Source: Cypionkella psychrotolerans (GTDB taxonomy: Bacteria > Pseudomonadota > Alphaproteobacteria > Rhodobacterales > Rhodobacteraceae). Taken from it: DNA of 64,000 nucleotides. Made by a program: the position numbers and the translations under genes. This document shows, piece after piece, positions 32,786-41,327 of this stretch. Numbering within the stretch: the stretch's first letter is position 1; every line of letters starts with the position of its first letter. The notes under the pieces are model-generated. The model was given only the letters and a program-made list of their open reading frames with translations. It was not told the DNA's origin and searched no databases. Where the stretch lies: positions 124,001 to 188,000 of the forward strand of contig NZ_LGIC01000006.1 of the NCBI RefSeq assembly GCF_001294535.1, in the 5' to 3' direction.

Positions 32786-34204
32786 ATGACCAAATTGGCA
32801 TTGCATGAGTTGTCAGCCTCCGAGCTGTCGCGGATGATCGCTGCCCGCAAGGTGGCCCCCTCTGAAGTGATGGCAGCACACCTCGACCAAATCGCAGCGG
32901 TTAATCCTGAGGTGAACGCGGTGATTTCGCTGCGGGACCGCGATGAATTGCTGGCTGAGGCAAAGCGCGCCGATGATGCCATGCCCGCAGGCTGGCTGCA
33001 CGGCCTGCCGCTGGCGGTGAAAGATCTCTGCGCCACCAAGGGCTTGCGCACCACCTATGGCTCACCGCTGTTTGCCGATTTCATCCCGGCAAAGGACGAT
33101 CTACTAGCCGCCCGGATGCGCAGCGCGGGCGCGATCTTCATCGGTAAAACCAACACGCCGGAATGGGGCCATGGCAGCCACTCCTTCAACCCGGTGCATG
33201 GCGTCACCCGAAATCCCTATGACCTGGCCGTCACGGCTGGCGGTTCTTCGGGCGGTGCTGCCGCAGCACTGGCCGCGCGGATGGTGCCAGTGGCGGATGG
33301 CTCGGACATGATGGGATCTTTGCGTAACCCGGCGGCGTTCTGCAATGTCTACGGTTTCCGCCCGACGTGGGGTCTCGTGCCCGGAGACGCCGAGGGCGAC
33401 ACGCATCTGGCCACATTGGCCACCGAAGGCCCGATGGCGCGCACGGTTGAAGACGTGGCAAATCTGCTGACGGTGCAGGCCGGGGTTAACCCGGAAGTGC
33501 CGTTTGGCCGTGAGGGCATGGATTTCGCGCGCCATCTTACCACCGACCTGAAAGGCAAACGCATCGCTTGGGCGGGCGATTGGGGTGGTGCCTATCAGTT
33601 CGAGCCGGGGATTTTAGAGCTGTGTGAGACGGCTTTGAAGGTGTTCACCGAACAGGGTGCCAAGGTGGAAGCCATCGCCGCCCCATTCCCGGCTGAGAAG
33701 CTGTGGCAGGCGTGGACCACCCTGCGCGCCATGCTGAACGCAGGCGGCATGAAGCCACTATACGACGATCCCGCCAAGCGCCTGCAACTGAAACCCGAAA
33801 CCATCTGGGAAATCGAACAGGGCCGCGGCCTGACTGCCCAAGCGGTGTATGAAGCCAGCACGATCCGCAGCCGCTACTACGCCCATATGGCCCGCCTGTT
33901 CAGCAAATATGACGCCGTTATTCTGCCGACCGCGCAAGTCTGGCCGTTCCCGGTCGAGGGACGCTGGCCGCAAAGCATCAATGGCGTCGCGATGGACACC
34001 TATCACCGCTGGATGGAGGTGGTGATCCCGGTCAGCCTGATCGGCTTGCCCGCGCTGAACGTGCCGGTCGGGTTTGGCGCCAATGGCCTGCCGATGGGGA
34101 TGACGATTGCGGGTCCCGTTGGCGCGGATGCCAAGATCCTCGCGATGGGCCAAGCCTATCATCTGGCCACCGATTGGCCCGACAAGCGTCCGCCTGAGCT
34201 ATAG
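32786..34204 (+). CDS. amidase-signature family amidase, second of two
   Basis: 472 residues. Triad: Lys79 (AVKDLC), cis-Ser154 in GGSSGG, nucleophile Ser178 in SDMMGSLRNPA, again 24 apart. It is clearly distinct in sequence from the amidase before the operon. The start is ambiguous: ATG at 32786 gives MTKLALHELSA, TTG at 32774 adds four residues. Both lie inside a copy of a dispersed repeat (TTGAGCCAGAGGATGACC at 32774-32791). Separated from the transporter operon by about 140 bases and a hairpin; probably functionally linked by processing imported amides. Overlaps the convergent Stealth gene by six bases. Confidence 0.9.
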   Translation: MTKLALHELSASELSRMIAARKVAPSEVMAAHLDQIAAVNPEVNAVISLRDRDELLAEAKRADDAMPAGWLHGLPLAVKDLCATKGLRTTYGSPLFADFIPAKDDLLAARMRSAGAIFIGKTNTPEWGHGSHSFNPVHGVTRNPYDLAVTAGGSSGGAAAALAARMVPVADGSDMMGSLRNPAAFCNVYGFRPTWGLVPGDAEGDTHLATLATEGPMARTVEDVANLLTVQAGVNPEVPFGREGMDFARHLTTDLKGKRIAWAGDWGGAYQFEPGILELCETALKVFTEQGAKVEAIAAPFPAEKLWQAWTTLRAMLNAGGMKPLYDDPAKRLQLKPETIWEIEQGRGLTAQAVYEASTIRSRYYAHMARLFSKYDAVILPTAQVWPFPVEGRWPQSINGVAMDTYHRWMEVVIPVSLIGLPALNVPVGFGANGLPMGMTIAGPVGADAKILAMGQAYHLATDWPDKRPPEL

Positions 34205-35164
34205 AATCCGACCCCGTAGGAAGCCCAGAATATCCGCCTGCACCTGCGGCGATGCCTGATCCAGACTGTTGACGCAGATGAACAAAGCATCCTGCCGCGC
34301 CTCTGCTTCGGCGATCTTCTCGCGCACGCGCTGCGGTTTGTCGACATCAGCGCGGAAATAGACGGTGTTATCGGAAGCGGCAATCGTGGCCGTTCTCGCT
34401 GCGAGTTCCAGATGATTGGCCAAACTCGCCGGGTTAAACTGGCTGCCATGCCGGAAGCGCGGCACCATATTCGCCTCAATCACACCCGGATGTGCCGCCT
34501 CAAACCCCTGGAAGGTCGAGCGACGCAAGGGATGCGGAGTGTGGCCGATGCTGAAAAACCGCAAACCCCACCCGACCAGCCGCGCCGCGCGCAACTGTTG
34601 CAGCTTAAATCCCACCGGCTGCCAATTCTTGCCCCTGCCTTTCAGCCGCCCCACCGCCAGCTGCAGCCATGGCACCAAACCATAGGCCCGCGTCATCCAA
34701 TGGCCGCGCAGCACAGGCCCGATTTCGGTAAAGAAATCCGCAGGCTGCACCGCGCGGATCAAGAAGAAATCATCGTTCAGGTAGATATACCGTTCCGCCA
34801 GATCGGGGATGCGATAGAGCGCCGTCTCAATCGTGCGGCCCGAGAAGATCGGCAACAAAGCCTCATGCCCGCGATAGATCACCTTATGGTCAACGATCTT
34901 GATCCGTTCCCGCATCACCGGGTCAGCCCACAATTCTTGCACCACGCGCGGCACTTGCCCGTCGGTGACGATATGAATTTGGCGCAGCCACGGCGCAAAC
35001 TTCAGCAAAGCGCTCAGACTAAACCGGATTTCATCGCGGCTCGCAAAACGCGTCGCCTCCACGCCCGCCGCTCCAAACCCCGGATCATAGGCGCGGCGCT
35101 TGGCGACATGGGCGGGGTCTTCGCCATCGACCCATGTCAGCACTGCATCAATCGGCTGGCTCAC
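34199..35164 (-). CDS. Stealth-family sugar-phosphate transferase
   Basis: 321 residues. The Stealth CR1 motif IDAVLTWVDGEDP opens the protein, CR2 follows with RDEIRFSLSALLKFAPWLRQIHIVTDGQVP and the DD motif IYLNDDFFL near residue 150; the region around HTPHPLRRSTFQ fits CR3. Members transfer hexose-1-phosphate to build phosphodiester-linked capsule or exopolysaccharide. No signal peptide. Its start overlaps the glycosyltransferase stop by four bases. The polysaccharide it builds is unknown, and no export genes are next to it. Confidence 0.88.
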   Translation of the reverse strand: MSQPIDAVLTWVDGEDPAHVAKRRAYDPGFGAAGVEATRFASRDEIRFSLSALLKFAPWLRQIHIVTDGQVPRVVQELWADPVMRERIKIVDHKVIYRGHEALLPIFSGRTIETALYRIPDLAERYIYLNDDFFLIRAVQPADFFTEIGPVLRGHWMTRAYGLVPWLQLAVGRLKGRGKNWQPVGFKLQQLRAARLVGWGLRFFSIGHTPHPLRRSTFQGFEAAHPGVIEANMVPRFRHGSQFNPASLANHLELAARTATIAASDNTVYFRADVDKPQRVREKIAEAEARQDALFICVNSLDQASPQVQADILGFLRGRIL

Positions 35165-36054
35165 AGCACCGCCCTCAGCCGCTCCGGAATAATCACCACC
35201 GGAGGCCCCGGCAGTTTCGCGGGCTTATTCCACGCCAAAGGCCTGCGCACCCAAGTCATCCGCCGCCGGGCACTGTCAAACAAAGGCTCGCCCTCCACCG
35301 GAGTCGCCGCCTCGACCATGCGAAACAGCACCTCACGCCGCTGCATATGCGGGCCCCAACCCGCCGCGATCAGGTTCGGATCATTCGCCCGCCCCATCGC
35401 GGTCTCATAATCAATCATACCGAAATGGAACATGAACAGGTCCGGATGAATGTGGAAATTCCGCCGCTTCACCCGATGCAGACCCGCGCCCCATGTCACG
35501 GGCTTGAACGCCAACACCGGCTTGGTATAGGCGTTTGAGACCACCGCCACCCGCCTTTGCGCCAGAAACGGCTGCGCAGGGTCAATCGCAGGCTCGGATT
35601 TCAAATCCTGCACCACATCCAAGCCCAAGCCGGAAAGCGTCGAGGTCCGCGCCTGATGGCCCTGAATGAACGCGTTCAAACTGGCGTGCCGCGCCGGGTC
35701 AGCCACCAGAAACTCATCGACATCTGTGGCGATCACCGCATCGTAATCATAGCGCCACAGCGTGCGCGCAAGATCGGAAATCGCGCGCGAACGGTTATGC
35801 TCCATCACCACCCGCCGCATCGGAGTGTTGCTGATTTCTGCCGCCCAATCGCGGTGGCGCAGGTGCAGAAAGTTCACGCCCTCAAAGCCTTGCGGGATTG
35901 TCTCATCCAAGCCGTCGATGATCACAAACAGCGATTGCCGCCCGAAATTGCCGCCGTAATAGTCGATCCATTTGCGCAGAAAGATCCGGTCATTGCGCAC
36001 CGTGGTGATGCAGGCGACCTTCACGCGCGGGGCTGGCACAACATTTTCTGACAC
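35161..36054 (-). CDS. family 2-like glycosyltransferase
   Basis: 297 residues. The GT-A style nucleotide-sugar domain begins with VKVACITTVRNDRIFLRKWIDYY and has a DXD-type motif in IATDVDEFLV (near residue 116), typical of the glycosyltransferase family 2 group (PF13704-like) common in Rhodobacterales surface-polysaccharide loci. Co-translated with the Stealth gene. The pair probably adds a sugar and a sugar-phosphate to the same glycan. Confidence 0.85.
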   Translation of the reverse strand: MSENVVPAPRVKVACITTVRNDRIFLRKWIDYYGGNFGRQSLFVIIDGLDETIPQGFEGVNFLHLRHRDWAAEISNTPMRRVVMEHNRSRAISDLARTLWRYDYDAVIATDVDEFLVADPARHASLNAFIQGHQARTSTLSGLGLDVVQDLKSEPAIDPAQPFLAQRRVAVVSNAYTKPVLAFKPVTWGAGLHRVKRRNFHIHPDLFMFHFGMIDYETAMGRANDPNLIAAGWGPHMQRREVLFRMVEAATPVEGEPLFDSARRRMTWVRRPLAWNKPAKLPGPPVVIIPERLRAVL

Positions 36055-36141
36055 GGGTTTCTCCAGCTTGAGGTAGGCTCGGCTTTACCGCAAGGCTGCA
36101 CAAACCGCAACTTGACCCGCCCCAGCGGCGCGAAACCCAGC

Positions 36142-37239
36142 CTAGGCCCGCGCCAAAACCGCCACCCGCGCGCGCAACTCATCTCTGATCGGCCCTTCGC
36201 GCGGCGCGTCCCGCAAAGTGGTCAGCAGCGCGGGCGCAGGCAAAGGCCGCCCCCCGCCGCCCCAATTTAAAGCCCGCAACACCGCCTGCGCCGCCTCGGG
36301 CAACCGATCTGGCACCTCTTGCCCAGACAACTCCGCCCACAGCAAAGTCCAGCACCGCCCCACCGACCACGGATTATAGCCGCCGCCGCCCAGCAACATC
36401 AGCCGAGGCGCCAGTCCCTTGATCGCCCGAAGCGCCTCGACATAGGCATTGTTCGACAAAGCCAGCCGCGACAACGGATCCTCCAGCAACGCATCCGCAC
36501 CCGCCTGCAGCACGATCACCTGCGGCGCAAACCATTGCAAACGTGGTAAAATCATCTCCTGCAAAACCATGCGCGCCTCGCTGTCGTTATACTGCGCAGG
36601 CACCGGCAGATTGACGCAATTTCCCGCTGCCACCCCCAAGGCCCCGGTAAATGGCCAACGCGCGTCCTCATGCACCGAGATCAGCAGCACCTCGGGCACG
36701 CCCGCAAAGGCAAATTCAACCCCATCGCAATGATGCGCGTCCAGATCAACATAAGCCACCCGCAACCCCATCCGGCGCAACGCCACAATCGCCAGCACGG
36801 GATCATTCAGATAGCAAAAGCCATTGGCGCGGTCGGGCAGCCCATGATGCGTGCCGCCGCCCGGCACATGTACGGCACCGCCCCCCGCCAATAATTTCGA
36901 CGCCAGCAACACCCCACCTGCGCCCGTCGCCGGACGGCGGTAAATCTGCGGAAAGATCGGATTGGACAGAGTGCCAAGGTGATGCCGCGCCATTGCCGCC
37001 GCGTCGATCTCCCCCGCCTCTGCCGCCTGCAAGGCCGCGATATATTCCGCCGTGTGAAACGCCAAAAGCGCCGCAGGTTTGGCGCGCGGGCTGGTCCGAT
37101 AGCAGCCCTCCAGCCAGCCCAAAGCCCGCGCCAGATCCATCACAGTGGACACCCTCGGCACTCGCAAGGGATGCGCGCCACCATAGCTGGACCCGCGATA
37201 AATCTCTGATCCGATGAACACTGCAGCAGTCACTGCCAT
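36142..37239 (-). CDS. histone deacetylase / AcuC-family deacetylase
   Basis: 365-residue zinc-dependent amidohydrolase. The catalytic His pair is in GGGTHHGLPDRANGFCYLND, and the metal-binding D-x-H in VDLDAHHCDGVEFAF with a later Asp in LQAGADALLEDPLSRL; the GGGGYN motif near 285 is also present. Bacterial members remove acetyl groups from acetyl-lysine proteins (AcuC, acetyl-CoA synthetase) or from acetylpolyamines. The presence of a polyamine-type importer a few kilobases away makes an acetylpolyamine role possible but unproven. Confidence 0.9.
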   Translation of the reverse strand: MAVTAAVFIGSEIYRGSSYGGAHPLRVPRVSTVMDLARALGWLEGCYRTSPRAKPAALLAFHTAEYIAALQAAEAGEIDAAAMARHHLGTLSNPIFPQIYRRPATGAGGVLLASKLLAGGGAVHVPGGGTHHGLPDRANGFCYLNDPVLAIVALRRMGLRVAYVDLDAHHCDGVEFAFAGVPEVLLISVHEDARWPFTGALGVAAGNCVNLPVPAQYNDSEARMVLQEMILPRLQWFAPQVIVLQAGADALLEDPLSRLALSNNAYVEALRAIKGLAPRLMLLGGGGYNPWSVGRCWTLLWAELSGQEVPDRLPEAAQAVLRALNWGGGGRPLPAPALLTTLRDAPREGPIRDELRARVAVLARA

Positions 37240-37406
37240 TCCCGCCTTTTTGACTGCCGTTACTGAATTGTAACGCTTTTGTAACAGGTTTTGACTGAGG
37301 AAGCCCTTGCAATGCTATGCAAATCTTAAACAATATGCGATAGATGCTCTTGAATGCGGCTCTGAAGAACCGCAACTTTATAACGTACGAGTGAAGGCCG
37401 ATGCAG

Positions 37407-37907
37407 ATGAACCAAACCCTTGCCATAACGCCTCTGGACGAGGTCATACCGTCGCCGTTGCAATATGGCGCGATTTGCTGGCGGATGCACCGTGGCAAGG
37501 TAGAGGTGCTGTTGATCAGCAGCCGCGACACCGGCCGCTGGGTTGTCCCCAAGGGCTGGCCGATGGACAAACGTTCCCCGGCTGAGGCTGCGCAGCAAGA
37601 GGCGTGGGAAGAAGCCGGGGTGCTCGGTGAGATTGCCGAGACCACGATCGGTCAGTTCAACTACGTCAAATTGCTGTCCCCCAACCGCAGTTGCGAATGT
37701 GTCGTGCAGGTGTTTGCGTTGCGCGTCTCCGAAATGGTCGACAAATTTCCCGAGCGCAAAGAGCGTCGCCGCAAGTGGTTTGCCGCCGAAAAAGCCGCCC
37801 GCAGGGTGAATGAGCCGCAACTGCGTCGGTTGCTGATGGGCCTCAGCGCCAATTTCTCTGTCGAACCGCCAGAGCTTATGGTCGAGCAAGCGCTTGCAAC
37901 GGCTTGA
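37407..37907 (+). CDS. NUDIX hydrolase, DIPP-like
   Basis: 166 residues. The NUDIX box runs from about residue 49 (GWPMDKRSPAEAAQQEAWEE) and keeps the metal-binding EAWEEAG core, although the usual REXXEE Arg position is Gln. The family (diphosphoinositol polyphosphate or diadenosine polyphosphate hydrolase-like) opens with VPKGWP as here. ATG at 37407 was preferred over 37401 because AAGG lies nine bases before it. Stand-alone gene, with about 50 bases to DUF1178. Confidence 0.85.
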   Translation: MNQTLAITPLDEVIPSPLQYGAICWRMHRGKVEVLLISSRDTGRWVVPKGWPMDKRSPAEAAQQEAWEEAGVLGEIAETTIGQFNYVKLLSPNRSCECVVQVFALRVSEMVDKFPERKERRRKWFAAEKAARRVNEPQLRRLLMGLSANFSVEPPELMVEQALATA

Positions 37908-37958
37908 AAAGCGGCGCAGCCTGCTTAGGTAAAGACCCTCTCCCGTTTTGGCCAAGGC

Positions 37959-38393
37959 ATGATCCACTATTCCCTTCGTTGCAGCAATGCCCACAGTTTT
38001 GACAGCTGGTTTCAGTCTGCTGGGGCCTATGAAAGCTTGCTTGGTGCGGGGCGGATCAGTTGCCCAATCTGCGGCGATAGCGCGGTCGAGAAAACCCTGA
38101 TGGCCCCCGCCGTGCGCCCTGCCCGCAAAGCAGGCGAGGCTCCGGCCAAACCCAAACTCAGCGAACCCGCAACCGAACTGGAAGCCGCCATGGCCGAGTT
38201 GCGCCGTCAGGTTGAGGCCAACTCGGAATATGTCGGGCTGAACTTCGCCGCTGAAGCCCGCCGCATGCATGACGGCGATATCGACCAGCGCGCGATTTAT
38301 GGTGAGGCCAAACCCGCCGAGGCCCGCGCTTTGATCGAAGACGGCGTGCCCGTGGCCCCCTTGCCCTTCATGCCGCCCCGAAAGGCCAACTGA
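37959..38393 (+). CDS. DUF1178-family protein
   Basis: 144 residues. N-terminal pattern MIHYSLRCSNAHSFDSWFQ followed by CPICG gives a small zinc-ribbon-like arrangement with cysteines at 8, 37 and 40, and the family-typical C-terminal half with AEARRMHDGDIDQRAIYGEA. Cytoplasmic, function unknown; widespread in alphaproteobacteria. Its stop overlaps the SDR start by one base (TGATG). Confidence 0.9.
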   Translation: MIHYSLRCSNAHSFDSWFQSAGAYESLLGAGRISCPICGDSAVEKTLMAPAVRPARKAGEAPAKPKLSEPATELEAAMAELRRQVEANSEYVGLNFAAEARRMHDGDIDQRAIYGEAKPAEARALIEDGVPVAPLPFMPPRKAN

Positions 38394-39031
38394 TGACCAC
38401 CCTGATCACCGGAGCAACCCGAGGCATCGGTCGCGCCCTGATGCAGCACTATCAAGCGACCGGTGCGGTGGTGATCGGCACCGCCCGCACGCCTGCGCCG
38501 GGGCTGACAACGCTGGATGTGACCGACCCCGCAGGCCAGCGCGCCTTGGGACAAAGCATTGAGACGCTTGATCTTTTGATCTGCAATGCCGGGGTCTACC
38601 CTGATCGCGGCCAAAGGCTGGACGACGGCTTTGCACCCGAACTTTGGGCCGAGGGGTTTAACACCAATGTCGTCGGCGTGTTTCTAACCATCCAATCCCT
38701 GCTGCCCGCCTTGCGGCGCGCAAGCGGCAAAATCGCAATCATCTCGTCGCAAATGGCCTCGGACACCACGGCCCCCGGTGGCAGTTATATCTATCGTGCG
38801 TCAAAAGCCGCAGCGCTGAACCTTGGCCGCAACCTTGCCAGTGATCTGAAATCGCAAGGCATCGCGGTGGGCATCTATCACCCCGGCTGGGTGCAGACCG
38901 ATATGGGTGGTGCGAGCGCCGATATCACCGAAGCCCAATCCGCACTAGGCCTCGCCGCCCGGTTTGCCGCCCTATCGCTGGCGACAACCGGATGTTTTGA
39001 GACTTGGGACGGTCGGGCGCATCCGTTCTGA
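38393..39031 (+). CDS. short-chain dehydrogenase/reductase
   Basis: 212 residues. Rossmann start TTLITGATRGIGRAL, NAG motif (LLICNAGVYPD), catalytic Ser in IISSQMAS and YxxxK in YRASKAAALN; the C-terminal half has PGWVQTDMGG. Compact single-domain oxidoreductase, probably NADPH-dependent judging by Arg in the glycine-rich loop. Coupled to the DUF1178 gene; substrate unknown. Confidence 0.9.
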   Translation: MTTLITGATRGIGRALMQHYQATGAVVIGTARTPAPGLTTLDVTDPAGQRALGQSIETLDLLICNAGVYPDRGQRLDDGFAPELWAEGFNTNVVGVFLTIQSLLPALRRASGKIAIISSQMASDTTAPGGSYIYRASKAAALNLGRNLASDLKSQGIAVGIYHPGWVQTDMGGASADITEAQSALGLAARFAALSLATTGCFETWDGRAHPF

Positions 39032-39065
39032 GCAGAAGACGAAATTCATAGAAAGACGAATTTCA

Positions 39066-39110
39066 TTGGGGGCTAGCCCCCAAACCCCCAGAGTATTTTG
39101 AAAAGAGCAA
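39066..39110. repeat. palindrome plus dispersed 20-mer
   Basis: TTGGGGGCTAGCCCCCAA (39066-39083) is a perfect 18-bp palindrome, followed by GAGTATTTTGAAAAGAGCAA at 39091-39110. The latter recurs with one mismatch at 51273-51292. The block sits between convergent SDR and ferredoxin genes and may act as a bidirectional terminator. Just before it, two near-copies of AGACGAAATTCAT lie in tandem (39046-39066). Confidence 0.75.
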
Positions 39111-39114
39111 ATGC

Positions 39115-39552
<438 letters not shown>

Positions 39553-39658
39553 TCACCCGTAGCCCCCCTCGCCCCAAGCCGCTTTGCACAGCCCCAATTT
39601 GCGGTTAAGCTTCGCCGCAACACGACCCGGAGCAACCGGGGGACAATACGGGCATGGC

Positions 39659-40192
39659 ATGATTTTTCGTCTGATTTTTGGCTGTGCTGTGATTTTGGCT
39701 GGCTGTACCCAGCAGGTCTCGGTGACCGCTCCCGTCGTCGGCAATCTTGGCATTGACCTTGTGCGGCTGAAGGAAGGTGAGCGTCCGCCGCACACCGAAG
39801 GCGCGTGCTGGGCGAAAGACACCACCCCCGCCGTGATTGAAACCACCACGGAGCAGCTTGTCGTTACTGATGAGCAGCGCGATGCGCTGGGCAAAGTGAC
39901 CTCGCCCGCCACCTATCAGACCAAAACCCATCAGCGCCTGCTGCAAGACCATGAAGAGGTCTGGTTCCGCGCGCCATGCCCGCAGGATATGACGGTGAAT
40001 TTCGTGGCCACCCTGCAACGTGCGCTGAAAGCGCGCGGGCTCTATATGGCCCCAGTGACGGGCGTGATGGACGCGACCACCGCCGAGGCGATCCGGCAAT
40101 TTCAAGCCGATCGTGGCCTCGACAGCCCAGAACTTTCGCTTTCCGCCGCCAAAGAGCTTGGCATCATCGCAACGGATGTCTCAAAAATATGA
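39659..40192 (+). CDS. lipoprotein with peptidoglycan-binding domain
   Basis: 177 residues from ATG at 39659. A lipoprotein signal (MIFRLIFGCAVILAGC, lipobox LAGC with Cys16) is clear, so the mature protein is lipid-anchored in the envelope. The C-terminal 60 residues form a PG_binding_1 repeat (LQRALKARGLYMAPVTGVMD ... AIRQFQADRGLDSPELS). Probably tethers to the cell wall. Its stop overlaps the HD-domain start by four bases. Confidence 0.85.
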   Translation: MIFRLIFGCAVILAGCTQQVSVTAPVVGNLGIDLVRLKEGERPPHTEGACWAKDTTPAVIETTTEQLVVTDEQRDALGKVTSPATYQTKTHQRLLQDHEEVWFRAPCPQDMTVNFVATLQRALKARGLYMAPVTGVMDATTAEAIRQFQADRGLDSPELSLSAAKELGIIATDVSKI

Positions 40193-40830
40193 CGCTTTCA
40201 GCCACCCAATCCCGCTACGAGGCCGAAGTAGTACGGCAATGGTCTGCGCATCCTGCCGATGGCGCGCATGATCTGGGCCATCTGCGCCGCGTCTGGGCGC
40301 GCGCCAAATTGATCGCGATGGATGAGCCGTGTGATCTGGAGATCCTACTAGCAGCCTGCATCTTCCACGATCTGGTCAACCTGCCGAAATCCCATCCCGA
40401 GCGCGCCCGTGCCTCAACGCTATCTGCCGAGGCCGCCTGCCATTTCCTGCGCTTGGATGCTTTCCCCGAGGCCAAACTCTCGGCCGTCGGCCACGCCATT
40501 GCCGCACATAGCTTTTCCGCCGCCATCACCCCGATGACCACCGAGGCCCGCGTGCTGCAAGACGCGGATCGGCTGGAGGCTTTGGGCGCCATCGGCATTG
40601 CCCGGATGTTTCATGTTTCGGGGGCTATGGGCGGCGGTTTGTTTGATGCCGAAGACCCGATGGCGCTGCAGCGTCCACGCGATGACCGTGCCTATGCGCT
40701 CGATCATATTGAGACCAAACTGCTGAAACTGGTCGATACCATGCAAACTGCCCCCGGCCGCGCCATGGCCATAGAGCGCGCCGATTGGATGCTGTCGTTC
40801 CGCACCCGGCTGCTGTTTGAGATCGGCTAG
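40189..40830 (+). CDS. HD-domain phosphohydrolase, YedJ-like
   Basis: 213 residues. Metal-binding His/Asp residues typical of HD proteins are visible: HDLGHLRRVW at the front, the HD pair in CIFHDLVNLPKSHPER, and a later Asp in LQDADRLEALGAIG. The last motif is characteristic of the YedJ/YpgQ subgroup, which acts on nucleotides in tested relatives. Starts within the stop of the lipoprotein gene (ATGA) and is three bases before the next gene. Confidence 0.88.
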   Translation: MTLSATQSRYEAEVVRQWSAHPADGAHDLGHLRRVWARAKLIAMDEPCDLEILLAACIFHDLVNLPKSHPERARASTLSAEAACHFLRLDAFPEAKLSAVGHAIAAHSFSAAITPMTTEARVLQDADRLEALGAIGIARMFHVSGAMGGGLFDAEDPMALQRPRDDRAYALDHIETKLLKLVDTMQTAPGRAMAIERADWMLSFRTRLLFEIG

Positions 40831-40833
40831 ACC

Positions 40834-41280
40834 ATGCGGACCCAGCTCTCGCTGCGCTTCGTGTTGATCTTGGTGCTCACCGCCGCCGCCACCATCGCCT
40901 TGCTGACCATGTTCGAGGCGATGATCCGTGCCCAACTCAGTTTTGGCACGGCCCTTGTCGTCGTGCTGCCGCTGCTGGTCGCCGCGCGGTCTTGTGGCAG
41001 CACTTGGGTCACTCACCACCAAACACCCGCCGGGATCAAACCAATGCTGGCCTATGGCGCGTGGCTTGCCCTGCTCGCCCTGATTGTCTTCCTGCTGCAC
41101 GGCATTGCCCTGCGGCTCTGGATCGGGCAAGACCCTGCCGAGACGGCGCGGATGCTGGCCCATAGCCCGCCGACGATCCTCACTGTCGCAGCCCTTGCCT
41201 ATGCCACCTGCGCTTTGATCACCTGCACCGGTTTTGCCTTAGGCGCACGCGCCCAAGCCCGGCTGCTGCCGCGCAGATAA
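40834..41280 (+). CDS. small integral membrane protein, unknown (ABZJ_00895-like)
   Basis: 148 residues with four hydrophobic segments (about 8-26, 36-52, 70-92, 115-137) and a basic C-terminus. I recognise only a general similarity to the ABZJ_00895 family of small four-helix membrane proteins, at low certainty. Third gene after the lipoprotein and HD genes with very short spacing, probably one transcript. No function can be proposed. Confidence 0.7.
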   Translation: MRTQLSLRFVLILVLTAAATIALLTMFEAMIRAQLSFGTALVVVLPLLVAARSCGSTWVTHHQTPAGIKPMLAYGAWLALLALIVFLLHGIALRLWIGQDPAETARMLAHSPPTILTVAALAYATCALITCTGFALGARAQARLLPRR

Positions 41281-41305
41281 AAAGGCGGCAGGTTTCCCCG
41301 CCGCC
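41279..41305 (-). terminator. intrinsic terminator of degP
   Basis: Stem GGCGGC (41284-41289) / GCCGCC (41300-41305). On the minus strand it is followed by TTTTTA, directly after degP. It abuts the end of the convergent membrane-protein gene. Confidence 0.75.
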
Positions 41306-41327
41306 CCTCATCGCAAAGTCTAAGCGC

